A stretch of DNA of 6,952 bases from NCBI GenBank assembly GCA_031383555.1, contig JANMZR010000034.1, positions 1-6,952 on the forward strand, read 5' to 3'. The notes below the pieces were generated by a model. The model was given only the letters and a program-made list of their open reading frames with translations. It did not search any database and was not told where the DNA came from. This DNA comes from JANMZR01 sp031383555 (GTDB taxonomy: Bacteria; Bacteroidota; Bacteroidia; Cytophagales; Spirosomataceae). The position numbers and the translations under genes are program-made. Shown here in pieces: positions 1 to 5,980 of the stretch. Each line of letters opens with the position of its first letter. The stretch's first letter is position 1.

Positions 1-530
1 TTTATTTCCATTTGCCCAGCTTTATATTTAAACCTCACTAGGGCATCCACATTTGCTACATAAAGCCAATTATTTATAACCAACATACCAAAAGGCTGAT
101 TTAAATTTTCCAATAATACTTTTCTTTCATCTGGTATGCCATCCATATTTGTATCTCTTAATATTGAGATACGGTTGGCACTTTTACCTAAATTATTTGA
201 CTTTGAGGCACCTACTATTCTGCCTCCAACTTTTTCAATAAAAGTATGATTCGAATTACTTTCTGCAACCAGCAAATCACCGTTGGGTGTAACATACATC
301 CATCGTGGATTATTAAAATCATCAGCATATTTAGTTACGGTAAATCCGATTGGTGCAATAGGTTTACGACCATTTTTCCAACCTAATGCATTACTAAAAT
401 TCATTTTCGATTTTGTAGCATAGGGCTTCGGCAAAGTTTCATATAAAATTATTTTGGCTTCCTTTTTTTGTGAACAGGCTACATTACAGCATAATAGTAA
501 AAGTGAAAACATTTTAAGTTTACTTTTCAT
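1..530 (-). CDS. Sorbosone/glucose dehydrogenase-like beta-propeller lipoprotein (N-terminal part, runs off window)
   Basis: The frame is open from the ATG at 530-528 to the window edge, giving 176 residues with no stop, so the C-terminal part is missing. Residues 1-19 form a lipoprotein signal: Lys-rich start, hydrophobic FSLLLLCC, then V-A-C with the likely lipidated Cys19. The mature protein would be a periplasm-facing or outer-membrane lipoprotein. Residues about 73-92 (NNPRWMYVTPNGDLLVAES) and 121-167 (RISILRD, LLENLNQPFGM, LYVANVDALVRF) match the soluble PQQ-dependent glucose/sorbosone dehydrogenase beta-propeller family (GSDH), in which NQPFGM and LYVAN..ALVRF are typical. Residues 126-134 (D-x-N-x-D-G-x-x-D) form a calcium-loop-like motif. 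Family members oxidise aldoses or sorbosone with PQQ, but many Bacteroidota homologues have no tested substrate, and the catalytic and PQQ-binding residues may lie outside the window. It is 52 bp downstream of the small membrane protein gene. No Shine-Dalgarno sequence is seen. Confidence 0.85.
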   Translation of the reverse strand, partial: MKSKLKMFSLLLLCCNVACSQKKEAKIILYETLPKPYATKSKMNFSNALGWKNGRKPIAPIGFTVTKYADDFNNPRWMYVTPNGDLLVAESNSNHTFIEKVGGRIVGASKSNNLGKSANRISILRDTNMDGIPDERKVLLENLNQPFGMLVINNWLYVANVDALVRFKYKAGQMEI

Positions 531-582
531 ATTGGTTTCCCATTTAATATTGATCATTTTTTTATAATTTTTAGAATAAATA

Positions 583-702
583 TCAACTACACTGCCCTAA
601 GGCTACCCAAATAATTATAAAAACGACAATAGTTCCAAGGCATCCGCCTCCTAGTTTTGAGGCTCCATAGCCTGCGAGCAATCCTTTAAAAATATTATTC
701 AT
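583..702 (-). CDS. Small glycine-rich single-pass membrane protein (39 aa), function unknown
   Basis: The ATG at 702-700 runs 39 codons to TGA at 585-583. The N-terminal part reads MNNIFKGLLAGYGASKLGGG. The rest is a hydrophobic segment, about residues 22-35 (LGTIVVFIIIWVAL), followed by GQCS. Layout is a short basic, glycine-rich amphipathic head and one transmembrane helix. I recall similar short proteins (GYGA.KLGGGC..T.IVFIIIW) as hypothetical genes in Bacteroidota, which supports a real gene despite its size, but I cannot name a family. It starts 61 bp after the aldehyde dehydrogenase stop and ends 52 bp before the sorbosone dehydrogenase-like gene, same strand. Possible roles include a small membrane-stress or complex-stabilising protein; nothing in the sequence decides this. 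Coding is supported by the protein pattern only, since the ORF is short. Confidence 0.65.
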   Translation of the reverse strand: MNNIFKGLLAGYGASKLGGGCLGTIVVFIIIWVALGQCS

Positions 703-763
703 GATTTTGAAAATTAATATGTTTATACATTGAATATAAATAATTTAGCTACTAAAAACATAC

Positions 764-2146
764 TTAAAAAGGGTCATTTAACCCACAAATTCTAATCAAT
801 TTTTTGTTTACAAATTCATTGATACCCAGCTCAGCAAGCTCACGCCCATAACCTGAGCCTTTTGTACCACCAAAGGGTAAATCGGCTTGGGTCCAGGTGG
901 GGTGATTGATAAAAACCATACCTGTATCTATTTGGTCTGCAATGCGTTGGCCTCTTTCAATATTTTCTGTAAAAACCGATCCACCCAAACCAAAAGGGGA
1001 ATCATTGGCTAATTCAATGGCTTCATTTTCATCTTTTACTTTATACATGCATGCAACTGGGCCAAATATTTCTTGGTAATAAGCGGGGTTGTCAGTAGCG
1101 ATTTCGGTGAGAATAGTTGGTTGCATATATGCACCTTCACCATTTATTCTTTTGCCACCAACTACAGCTTTAGCACCTGCTTTTATGGCGTCGTATACCT
1201 GTTTTGCCACATGTTCTGCTGCCTCTTCTGTACTTAATGGGCCAAGTTCTATGGTTATATCCATCGGGTCACCTACTTTAAGGTTTCTCATTTTCTCGGA
1301 AAATTTTTTCAAAAATTCATCGTAAACTTTCTCTACTATTATAAAGCGTTTTGAAGCGATAGAGCATTCACCATTATTATTAATTCGGCCAATAACACCC
1401 CATTCCACAGCTTTATCAATATTTGCATCTTCTAAAACTATAAAGGCATCACTGCCACCTAATTCTAAAACTGACTTTTTTAGGTGTTTGCCGGCTTCCA
1501 TAGCCAAGCTTGCACCAGCTGCTTCGCTACCTGTAAGTGAAACTCCTTTAATTCGCTTGTCGGCAACTAAGGCTGATGCCATTTCTCCTGAAAGCAATAA
1601 ATTGGTGTAAACTCCCTCATGGGCACCTGCTTGGATAAATAAATCATGAATTGCAATACCACATTGGGGCACAATGGAGGCATGTTTTAACAGTATTGTA
1701 TTGCCAATCATTAAGTTAGGTGCTGCAAAACGGGCCACTTGATAAAACGGAAAATTCCAAGGCTCAACGCCCAAAAGCACTCCAATTGGCATGTTTTTTA
1801 TATATGCTTTTCCAAATTTTGGATCTAGTGTAACATCTTTTAAAAACTTTTCAGCATTAATAGCATAGTATTCAAAAATTTTGGCACTTAATTCAATTTC
1901 GCCTTCGGCTTGCGCTATTGGCTTACCCATTTCTAGAGTTATTAATTTGGCCAAATCCGTTTTTTTTATTCTTAATAATGCGGTCATTTCAAATAATAGG
2001 GCAGCACGTTTAGCATAATTATAATTTTTCCAAATATGAAAAGCTAATTCTGCTTTTGTTATGGCGGCATCAACTTCTTGGTCTGTCATTTCGTTAAATG
2101 ACATTACCACTTTATTTGTTGTCGGATTTATAGTTTGTATTGCCAT
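764..2146 (-). CDS. NAD(P)-dependent succinate-semialdehyde dehydrogenase-like aldehyde dehydrogenase; catalytic Cys apparently replaced by Ser
   Basis: 460 residues, the usual length for the short succinate-semialdehyde dehydrogenase branch of the aldehyde dehydrogenase superfamily (Sad/GabD1-like), which oxidises succinate semialdehyde and related aldehydes in the cytoplasm. Visible landmarks: PWNFP (129-133), Lys154 in LLKHAS, LTGS (204-207) of the Rossmann region, general base Glu228 in LELGGSD, EIFGPV (359-364), and NHPTWTQADLPFGG (414-427), typical of this branch. The active-site loop reads NNNGECSIASKRF (256-268). Against the usual N-N-G-Q-x-C-I-A-A-K-R-F, the catalytic position is Ser262 and a Cys sits one residue earlier (Cys261). 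This would be expected to abolish or strongly alter dehydrogenase activity. The start at 2146 is preferred because MAIQTINPTT is the normal family N-terminus; a start at 2245 would add 33 unmatched residues and overlap the upstream gene. It is 67 bp after the hydrolase gene. Family certain; substrate inferred. Confidence 0.93.
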   Translation of the reverse strand: MAIQTINPTTNKVVMSFNEMTDQEVDAAITKAELAFHIWKNYNYAKRAALLFEMTALLRIKKTDLAKLITLEMGKPIAQAEGEIELSAKIFEYYAINAEKFLKDVTLDPKFGKAYIKNMPIGVLLGVEPWNFPFYQVARFAAPNLMIGNTILLKHASIVPQCGIAIHDLFIQAGAHEGVYTNLLLSGEMASALVADKRIKGVSLTGSEAAGASLAMEAGKHLKKSVLELGGSDAFIVLEDANIDKAVEWGVIGRINNNGECSIASKRFIIVEKVYDEFLKKFSEKMRNLKVGDPMDITIELGPLSTEEAAEHVAKQVYDAIKAGAKAVVGGKRINGEGAYMQPTILTEIATDNPAYYQEIFGPVACMYKVKDENEAIELANDSPFGLGGSVFTENIERGQRIADQIDTGMVFINHPTWTQADLPFGGTKGSGYGRELAELGINEFVNKKLIRICGLNDPF

Positions 2147-2213
2147 TATAGTATTATTTAATATTTTGTAAATGAGTATTCTTTCTAATTTAATATGGGA
2201 ATTAAAAACTGGT

Positions 2214-3101
2214 TTAATTTGTACTATTTTCAAGGCTAGGCTCAATCACCAGGTTTTCGTTGCCATAAAGCTTTATGGTGCTCAAATGAGGCAGATTTTC
2301 AATAAATTCATATATGATTTTGTTGTATTTATTTGGCATTTCCAAATTGGCCAAATGACCCGCTTTTGTAATAATTTTTAAAGTTGAATTGGAAATGTTT
2401 TTATGCAAATATTCTGCTTGTTCTACAGGTGTTAATATATCCTCATTTCCACATATAATTAAGGTAGGAACAGAAATTTGAGCCAAAGAACTGCACATTT
2501 CTTTGCGATTTGCCAATGCATTTAAGGTAGCTATAATGGCTTCTGGCGAAGTATTTAAAATTTCATTCATTACAGTTTTTACCAAAATTTTATTGTATTT
2601 TATGCTTGCATTACTAAATATTTTAGAGGTAAAGTTTTTGGTAAAAAGCACTAAACCGTAATGTTGGATTTCCAACATAGCTTCACGGCGTTTTTCTTTA
2701 CCCTCTGGCGAGTCGGCAATACATTGCGTGTCGGCTAAAATCAATGCTGAAAACCTATCTGGAAAGCGTTTTACAGCGTTTAATAAAATATAGCCACCCA
2801 TTGAAAAGCCACATACAACGGCTTTTTCAATATATAATCCGTCCATTAGTGCGATTAAATCTTCCGCAAAAAGGTCGATACTCGCTGTGCGAATTATCTC
2901 ACCTGTTGATTTCCCGAAACCTCTTACATCATAGGTTATTATATGAAGTGTTTCACTTAAAAAAGCGGCTTGTGGCTGCCACATATTTTTATCAAAAGGA
3001 AAGCCATGAATGAAAATAATGGGAGAAAGGCCTTCGCCAAATTCATTATAACACATTGTTATATTGTTGGCTGCGATAGTTTGATCATATTTTTCTGTCA
3101 T
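2214..3101 (-). CDS. Alpha/beta hydrolase
   Basis: 295 residues with a complete alpha/beta-hydrolase fold signature. The oxyanion-hole HG is at 32-33 (FIHGFPFDKNMW), the DVRGFGKS turn at 58-65, the nucleophile Ser100 in the elbow GFSMGG (98-103), the acid Asp221 in CGNEDILTP, and the base His249 in KAGHLANLE. This is a full Ser-Asp-His triad, so it should be an active esterase, lactonase or similar cytoplasmic hydrolase; there is no signal peptide. It resembles the 3-oxoadipate enol-lactonase/BioH-like group in overall pattern, but the cap region (about 130-200) does not identify a substrate. About 25 residues beyond the core (271-295) form an extra C-terminal tail. The start fits an A-rich upstream stretch with no Shine-Dalgarno. 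It lies 41 bp after the copper-binding-protein gene and 67 bp before the aldehyde dehydrogenase, suggesting co-transcription. Confidence 0.9.
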   Translation of the reverse strand: MTEKYDQTIAANNITMCYNEFGEGLSPIIFIHGFPFDKNMWQPQAAFLSETLHIITYDVRGFGKSTGEIIRTASIDLFAEDLIALMDGLYIEKAVVCGFSMGGYILLNAVKRFPDRFSALILADTQCIADSPEGKEKRREAMLEIQHYGLVLFTKNFTSKIFSNASIKYNKILVKTVMNEILNTSPEAIIATLNALANRKEMCSSLAQISVPTLIICGNEDILTPVEQAEYLHKNISNSTLKIITKAGHLANLEMPNKYNKIIYEFIENLPHLSTIKLYGNENLVIEPSLENSTN

Positions 3102-3142
3102 TATTATCTTTTTTTTAATATTTTTAACTATTTAATTTGCAA

Positions 3143-3487
3143 CTACATTTCAGTAATTAATTTGCATTCCATAGCACAATTACCACAGGCAACTGCTGTG
3201 ATTTTAAAATATTCCAAATGGGCAAATTTCTCGCATGCCCGCTCGCATTGGGTACATAATTCTTCACATTTATTGCAGGCCTCTTGTAAAAATTCGCTTT
3301 CTGAAGCCAGCGATTTCAAGTTTAATAAACAAACTGCAGCACAGACAAATAACATTTCAACGATTGACTCCATCTCTACAGAATTTTGCTCTTTTTTTAT
3401 TTCTTTTGCACACCTAAGGCAAGCCACAGCAGATGCCGAACTTGCCTCAATGCATTTCTGATAAATTGTATATTCGCTTAATTCCAT
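3143..3487 (-). CDS. Four-helix-bundle copper-binding protein (Csp/DUF326-like), Cys-reduced first helix
   Basis: 114 residues from the ATG at 3487, with 13 cysteines spaced as in copper-storage (Csp) four-helix proteins, formerly called DUF326 or 'ferredoxin-like'. Cysteines are at 12, 23, 26, 49, 53, 71, 74, 78, 81, 85, 101, 104 and 108; 71-85 gives C-x2-C-x3-C-x2-C-x3-C, with thiols pointing into the bundle to hold Cu(I). In the first helix the same spacing has Ser16 and Ser19 where Cys is usual, so the metal load may be lower than in full-Cys members. There is no signal peptide, so it is likely cytosolic, as in Csp3-type proteins. An in-frame ATG at 3520 would add 11 residues (MKLFFQKSKLT); the shorter start is chosen because family members begin shortly before the first Y-Q-x-C. 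It sits inside the stress-type operon, 84 bp after the flavoprotein gene, a gap holding a palindrome. Copper binding is inferred from family membership. Confidence 0.85.
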   Translation of the reverse strand: MELSEYTIYQKCIEASSASAVACLRCAKEIKKEQNSVEMESIVEMLFVCAAVCLLNLKSLASESEFLQEACNKCEELCTQCERACEKFAHLEYFKITAVACGNCAMECKLITEM

Positions 3488-3532
3488 TGTTAGTTTTGAT
3501 TTTTGGAAAAATAGTTTCATTCACAACAAACG

Positions 3533-3556
3533 TTCCCTGAGCATAGCTGAAGGGAA
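3533..3556. repeat. REP-like imperfect palindrome between operon genes
   Basis: Arms TTCCCT (3533-3538) and AGGGAA (3551-3556) are perfect inverse complements. Inside them AGC (3540-3542) pairs with GCT (3546-3548) around an ATA loop, so the 24-bp unit can fold as a bulged hairpin in either RNA strand. The core TGAGC...GAAGG resembles small dispersed palindromes that I recall from Bacteroidota genomes. It lies in the gap between the flavoprotein stop (3572) and the copper-protein start. It has no T-run, so it is not a standard terminator; it could stabilise or process the operon mRNA. Confidence 0.55.
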
Positions 3557-3571
3557 ATTTTGAGCTTCATC

Positions 3572-4135
3572 TTATGCTTGAGATTTACCTTTAAATGCGT
3601 CTATAAACCAAAAGATTTCTTTGATAAAAATATCGGCTAGTTTATCAGTTTTTTCTTTCTCTATTGGTAAACCATTTTCATCAAAACTATCATCAATATT
3701 TGGAACTGGGAATAATGCTGGTATTGTTATGGCTTTTAATTTCCACAATGAAAATTGTGTTAATATCAAGGCTTGGCTACCACCAAAATCGCCACCAGAT
3801 ACAGTAGAAATGGCTATTGGCTTATGGTACCATTCTTTGTTGAGCAAGTCAACTACATTTTTCAAACTGGCAGGATATCCCCCATTGTACTCGGGTGTTA
3901 CTACAATTATTGCATCCGCTGCTTTTACTTTTTCAGCAAATTCCAAAACAGTTTTTGAAGGATTTTTCTGCATACTTAAAGTTTCCTTGAAAATTGGGAA
4001 ATTATAATTTGCCAAATCCAAAATTTCAGCATTGGCAAGCTTGTTGTAAACCAAGTATTTTTGAAAATATAAGGCTACTCGGCTACTTTTACGGCCAATA
4101 CGTACACTTGCCGAAATGATTGCGATATTGTGCAT
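3572..4135 (-). CDS. NADPH-dependent FMN reductase-family flavoprotein
   Basis: 187 residues, the normal size for flavodoxin-like NAD(P)H:FMN/quinone reductases (FMN_red family; azoreductase/ChrR-like). The N-terminal phosphate-binding loop is IISASVRIGRKSSR (6-19), where S-x-R-x-G-R-x-S holds the FMN phosphate. The second flavin-contact loop is TPEYNGGYPASLKNVVD (80-96). A third, SGGDFGGSQA (113-122), lies by the isoalloxazine ring. It should be a soluble FMN enzyme reducing quinones, flavins, azo compounds or metal ions with NAD(P)H. The upstream stop TAA is one base from its ATG (TAAAATG), so translation is probably coupled to the PNPOx-like gene, giving a pair of flavin proteins. Substrate cannot be read from the sequence. 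It is followed by a palindrome and then the copper-binding-protein gene. Confidence 0.92.
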   Translation of the reverse strand: MHNIAIISASVRIGRKSSRVALYFQKYLVYNKLANAEILDLANYNFPIFKETLSMQKNPSKTVLEFAEKVKAADAIIVVTPEYNGGYPASLKNVVDLLNKEWYHKPIAISTVSGGDFGGSQALILTQFSLWKLKAITIPALFPVPNIDDSFDENGLPIEKEKTDKLADIFIKEIFWFIDAFKGKSQA

Positions 4136-4136
4136 T

Positions 4137-4646
4137 TTAAACAGTTATTAATCCCTTGTGACTATCAATTTTGTTATCACCCAAAATTACCGAAGCAATG
4201 AATTTAAAGCAATTCACCATTTTATTGCCCTCAACGTCCCAATAATAAGCATTTTTTGTATTGACTTTAATTACGGAAATACTGGGGTCAGTTTTGCCTT
4301 TCTTAAACCAAATACTGCCAATTGGCGACCATAAATCATTGATTTTATTTTGATTGGTTATTATTTCAGCTTCTCCGTTTACAACCAAGTAGCTATTTTG
4401 TGCTGGATGTGCAAAATACAATTGAACAATACTATTTTTAATAATTGACTTGTTTTTTTCACTATCTATATCGCTTAAAAACCAAATATTGCCTTTTTCA
4501 TCTATTTCAAGTGCGGTCATTGGCCTTATATCACCCCAATCATCGTGCCTGAGAGATGTACTGAAAAGGCATACTTTTATTTCCTCAACCAGTTCTTTTA
4601 GTTTTTCAATGCCTTTTTTACCTCGTAAATTGGATTCTTTATTCAT
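4137..4646 (-). CDS. Pyridoxamine 5'-phosphate oxidase-like general stress protein (FMN-binding split barrel)
   Basis: 169 residues, matching the general stress protein 26 type of the PNPOx-like split-barrel family (Pyrid_ox_like). Landmarks: an N-terminal helix IEKLKELVEEIKVCLFST (13-30), RPMTALEIDEKGNIWFLSD (41-59), DSEKNKSI (61-68), VQLYFAHPAQNSYLVVNGEAEI (74-95), NDLWSPIGSIWFKKGKTDPS (103-122) and AYYWD (133-137), in the expected order. Members bind FMN or FAD on a dimeric beta-barrel and are linked to general stress; the true pyridoxamine oxidase reaction is not implied. It is likely cytoplasmic. It appears to be the first intact gene of the operon, one base before the FMN reductase-type gene. 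Two bases upstream of its ATG is the stop of a short frame that looks like the tail of a broken gene. No strong promoter is visible directly upstream, which fits an operon that once began higher up. Confidence 0.9.
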   Translation of the reverse strand: MNKESNLRGKKGIEKLKELVEEIKVCLFSTSLRHDDWGDIRPMTALEIDEKGNIWFLSDIDSEKNKSIIKNSIVQLYFAHPAQNSYLVVNGEAEIITNQNKINDLWSPIGSIWFKKGKTDPSISVIKVNTKNAYYWDVEGNKMVNCFKFIASVILGDNKIDSHKGLITV

Positions 4647-4648
4647 TA

Positions 4649-4987
4649 TTATTTTATTAAACTATTACAGGCTTTAAGTTCGGTTATAACTGCTTTTTGG
4701 GTTCCAGTTTTATTTACTAATTGTACTGTAAATAAAAATTTTGGTTTATCTAAATCAATTATTTCGGCCACTATTACTTTATTTTATCAAATTCCCCAAA
4801 TCGATTTTCAATAAGTGAGAAAAAATTAAAAACTGGTTGAATGTTCCATTGGTAGTACTTGTATGATTGCGAAATACAAATTAGATAAACCATTTTTTAT
4901 TATTTCTGATTCGTTTGTAATAATTTTACTTCTTGAATTAATAATTTTTTTTGGTTTTAATGTGAAATAGTTTTTTATTGTTAGCAT
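4649..4987 (-). pseudogene. Probable frameshifted small gene at the head of the stress operon, unrecognised
   Basis: Three short minus-strand frames follow each other and look like one protein broken by two frameshifts. Frame A, ATG 4987 to TAA 4826, gives 53 residues (starts MLTIKNYFTLKPKK, includes NESEIIKNGLSNLYFAIIQV). Frame B, ATG 4893 to TAA 4774, gives 39 residues, ending YYQWNIQPVFNFFSLIENR then FGEFDKIK. Frame C, from about 4780 to TAA 4649, gives VIVAEIIDLDKPKFLF, then TVQLVNKTGTQKAVITEL and KACNSLIK. One extra base in the A-run near 4778-4783 would join B to C as DKIKVIVAE. Frame C ends two bases before the next ATG, the same tight spacing as its neighbours, which argues it was the preceding operon gene. 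I recognise no family. It could instead be a true short gene (C alone, GTG 4771, 40 residues), or chance frames in AT-rich DNA. Confidence 0.4.
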
Positions 4988-5112
4988 GATTTTAAGAATT
5001 TAATGTTATAATATTTATATAGTAAAAGTCTGAATATTAATGTGTTAATAGTTATATAATTATCTGAATTTCTTTCAAATTTCACACATTATCGATTATA
5101 ATAATTTGGCAC

Positions 5113-5286
5113 TACAGGAATTAGAGTGAACAGGATTTTAATCAAAAAATAATTGTGCTTAAAATTTAAACAAGATGCTTCCTTCGTCAGCAAGACACTC
5201 CTCTTGATGTCATCATGAGCCGCAAGGCTGGCGAAGGAACTTGTTCCGAATTGTCTACTTATTTGATTTTCACTCTAAATCCTGTA
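5113..5286. repeat. 174-bp MITE-like element: 18-bp terminal inverted repeats with nested hairpin core
   Basis: The left end TACAGGAATTAGAGTGAA (5113-5130) and the right end TTCACTCTAAATCCTGTA (5269-5286) are inverse complements at 17 of 18 positions. Inside, TTCCTTCGTCAGC (5179-5191) and GCTGGCGAAGGAA (5227-5239) pair at 12 of 13. Smaller hairpins lie within or beside it: CAAGA/TCTTG (5191-5195/5202-5206) and GGAAC/GTTCC (5236-5240/5243-5247). The core is clearly more GC-rich than its surroundings. No ORF of useful length is present, so it would be non-autonomous. I see no clear target-site duplication at the edges. Alternatives are a structured RNA or a dispersed intergenic repeat. It lies between tatA and the stress operon, in an otherwise gene-free stretch. 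Confidence 0.6.
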
Positions 5287-5590
5287 AAACCAATAATTTA
5301 ATATTTAATTTAAGTTCAAAGTGACCAGACCTGCTTTTTGTAAAAAAAATTCTTCAAATCACCTTTAAGCCATTTCAATTAAATAAATGCCTTATGAACA
5401 TTTTATTTTCTTTTGACTCTTTCCTAAAAAATTGTAAATGATTAAAAACTTTTAAATTTGAACTTATCGATTTTTATTTTGCAAAGTTCAGTTTACCTGC
5501 AAAGTGATTTGTTACAGAATTTTTCAAAAAACTTATAATATTATTTCATTTTCTTGCTCCTTGGAATACCAAAAAAAATCCTTTTTTAAT
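5287..5590. other. AT-rich spacer without a recognisable gene
   Basis: No frame on either strand gives a protein-like translation here; stops are dense. The only structure I see is a pair of direct 8-mers TGCAAAGT (5480-5487 and 5498-5505, 18-bp period), the second forming part of a possible promoter on the minus strand. It separates the tatA terminator from the 174-bp inverted-repeat element. Confidence 0.5.
5500..5528 (-). promoter_or_regulatory. Candidate Bacteroidota-type promoter
   Basis: On the minus strand TTTG (5528-5525), 17 bases, then TCACTTTG (5507-5500) followed by CA. This fits the Bacteroidota sigma-ABfr pattern TTTG - about 19 - TAnnTTTG with one mismatch and short spacing. 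It would start a transcript near 5495 heading through the inverted-repeat element towards the stress operon, whose genes otherwise lack a visible promoter. In AT-rich DNA such matches can arise by chance. Confidence 0.22.
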
Positions 5591-5621
5591 AAAAAAAAGC
5601 AAACCATTTGGGTTTGCTTTT
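5591..5621 (-). terminator. Rho-independent terminator after tatA
   Basis: An 11-bp perfect stem, AAAAGCAAACC (5595-5605) against GGTTTGCTTTT (5611-5621), with a 5-base loop. On the minus strand the hairpin is followed directly by a run of T (plus-strand A-run from 5598 back to 5591). It lies 36 bp past the tatA stop, so it closes the tatA transcript. Read from the plus strand the U-run is only four long, so it mainly acts leftwards. Confidence 0.88.
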
Positions 5622-5657
5622 GTCGAATTACAGCATCATAGTATTGGAGGGCCAGAT

Positions 5658-5861
5658 TTATTTATTTTCTTCTTCAATTGATTTATCTATGGTTTCTTTT
5701 ACATCCTCAATTGCATTTTTAAATTCGCTATATCCTCTGCCAAGCCCACGAGCAAGATCTGGAATTTTTTTGGCACCAAATAGTAAAAGCAAAGAAATAA
5801 CTATGAGCGCAATTTCGGGGCCACCTAGCCCCAAAATCAAAAAGATTGAGTTAGTTACCAT
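5658..5861 (-). CDS. tatA: Sec-independent twin-arginine translocase subunit TatA/TatE
   Basis: 67 residues with the standard TatA layout. A short periplasmic N-terminus contains GGPE with the polar Glu16. One transmembrane helix spans about 15-28 (PEIALIVISLLLLF). The invariant Phe28-Gly29 hinge is followed by the amphipathic helix GAKKIPDLARGLGRGYSEFK (29-48, Pro34), and a charged tail FKNAIEDVKETIDKS runs to an acidic end EEENK. TatA oligomers form the passage for folded proteins with twin-arginine signals, working with TatC in the inner membrane; tatC is not in this window. The short hydrophobic segment and length fit TatA/TatE rather than TatB. It stands alone between an upstream lipoprotein gene (119-bp gap) and its own terminator, so it is probably monocistronic or last in a transcript. 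A GAATTTTGCA box lies about 35 bp upstream, but no matching -33 box is seen. Confidence 0.95.
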   Translation of the reverse strand: MVTNSIFLILGLGGPEIALIVISLLLLFGAKKIPDLARGLGRGYSEFKNAIEDVKETIDKSIEEENK

Positions 5862-5980
5862 TTTTTAATTTTTAAATATTTTTTTAAATATTGTAATGCA
5901 AAATTCAGAAAAACCAGGAAATCTATTTTACATAATTATAGAAAATACTTATATAATTCTTAGGTTTTTGTATTAAAAAT

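Noticed and set aside
2147..2245. An upstream in-frame ATG that would lengthen the aldehyde dehydrogenase by 33 residues
   Set aside because: The extra residues do not resemble the family N-terminus and would overlap the end of the hydrolase gene; MAIQTINPTT is the normal start.
5051..5078. Sigma70-like boxes TTGAAA and TATAAC on the minus strand, upstream of the broken gene
   Set aside because: Spacing is 16 and Bacteroidota primary sigma factors do not use this pattern; easily produced by chance in AT-rich DNA.
4988..5590. CRISPR array or tRNA in the long gene-poor spacer
   Set aside because: There is no set of regularly spaced direct repeats and no tRNA-like cloverleaf; the visible structure is inverted, not tandem.
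5608..5868. Plus-strand open frame across tatA
   Set aside because: It is the reverse-strand shadow of tatA and its own terminator, with no recognisable protein pattern. The other plus-strand frames (1089-1325, 2172-2381, 2744-3013, 2970-3461, 3621-4007, 4450-4677) are likewise shadows of minus-strand genes.
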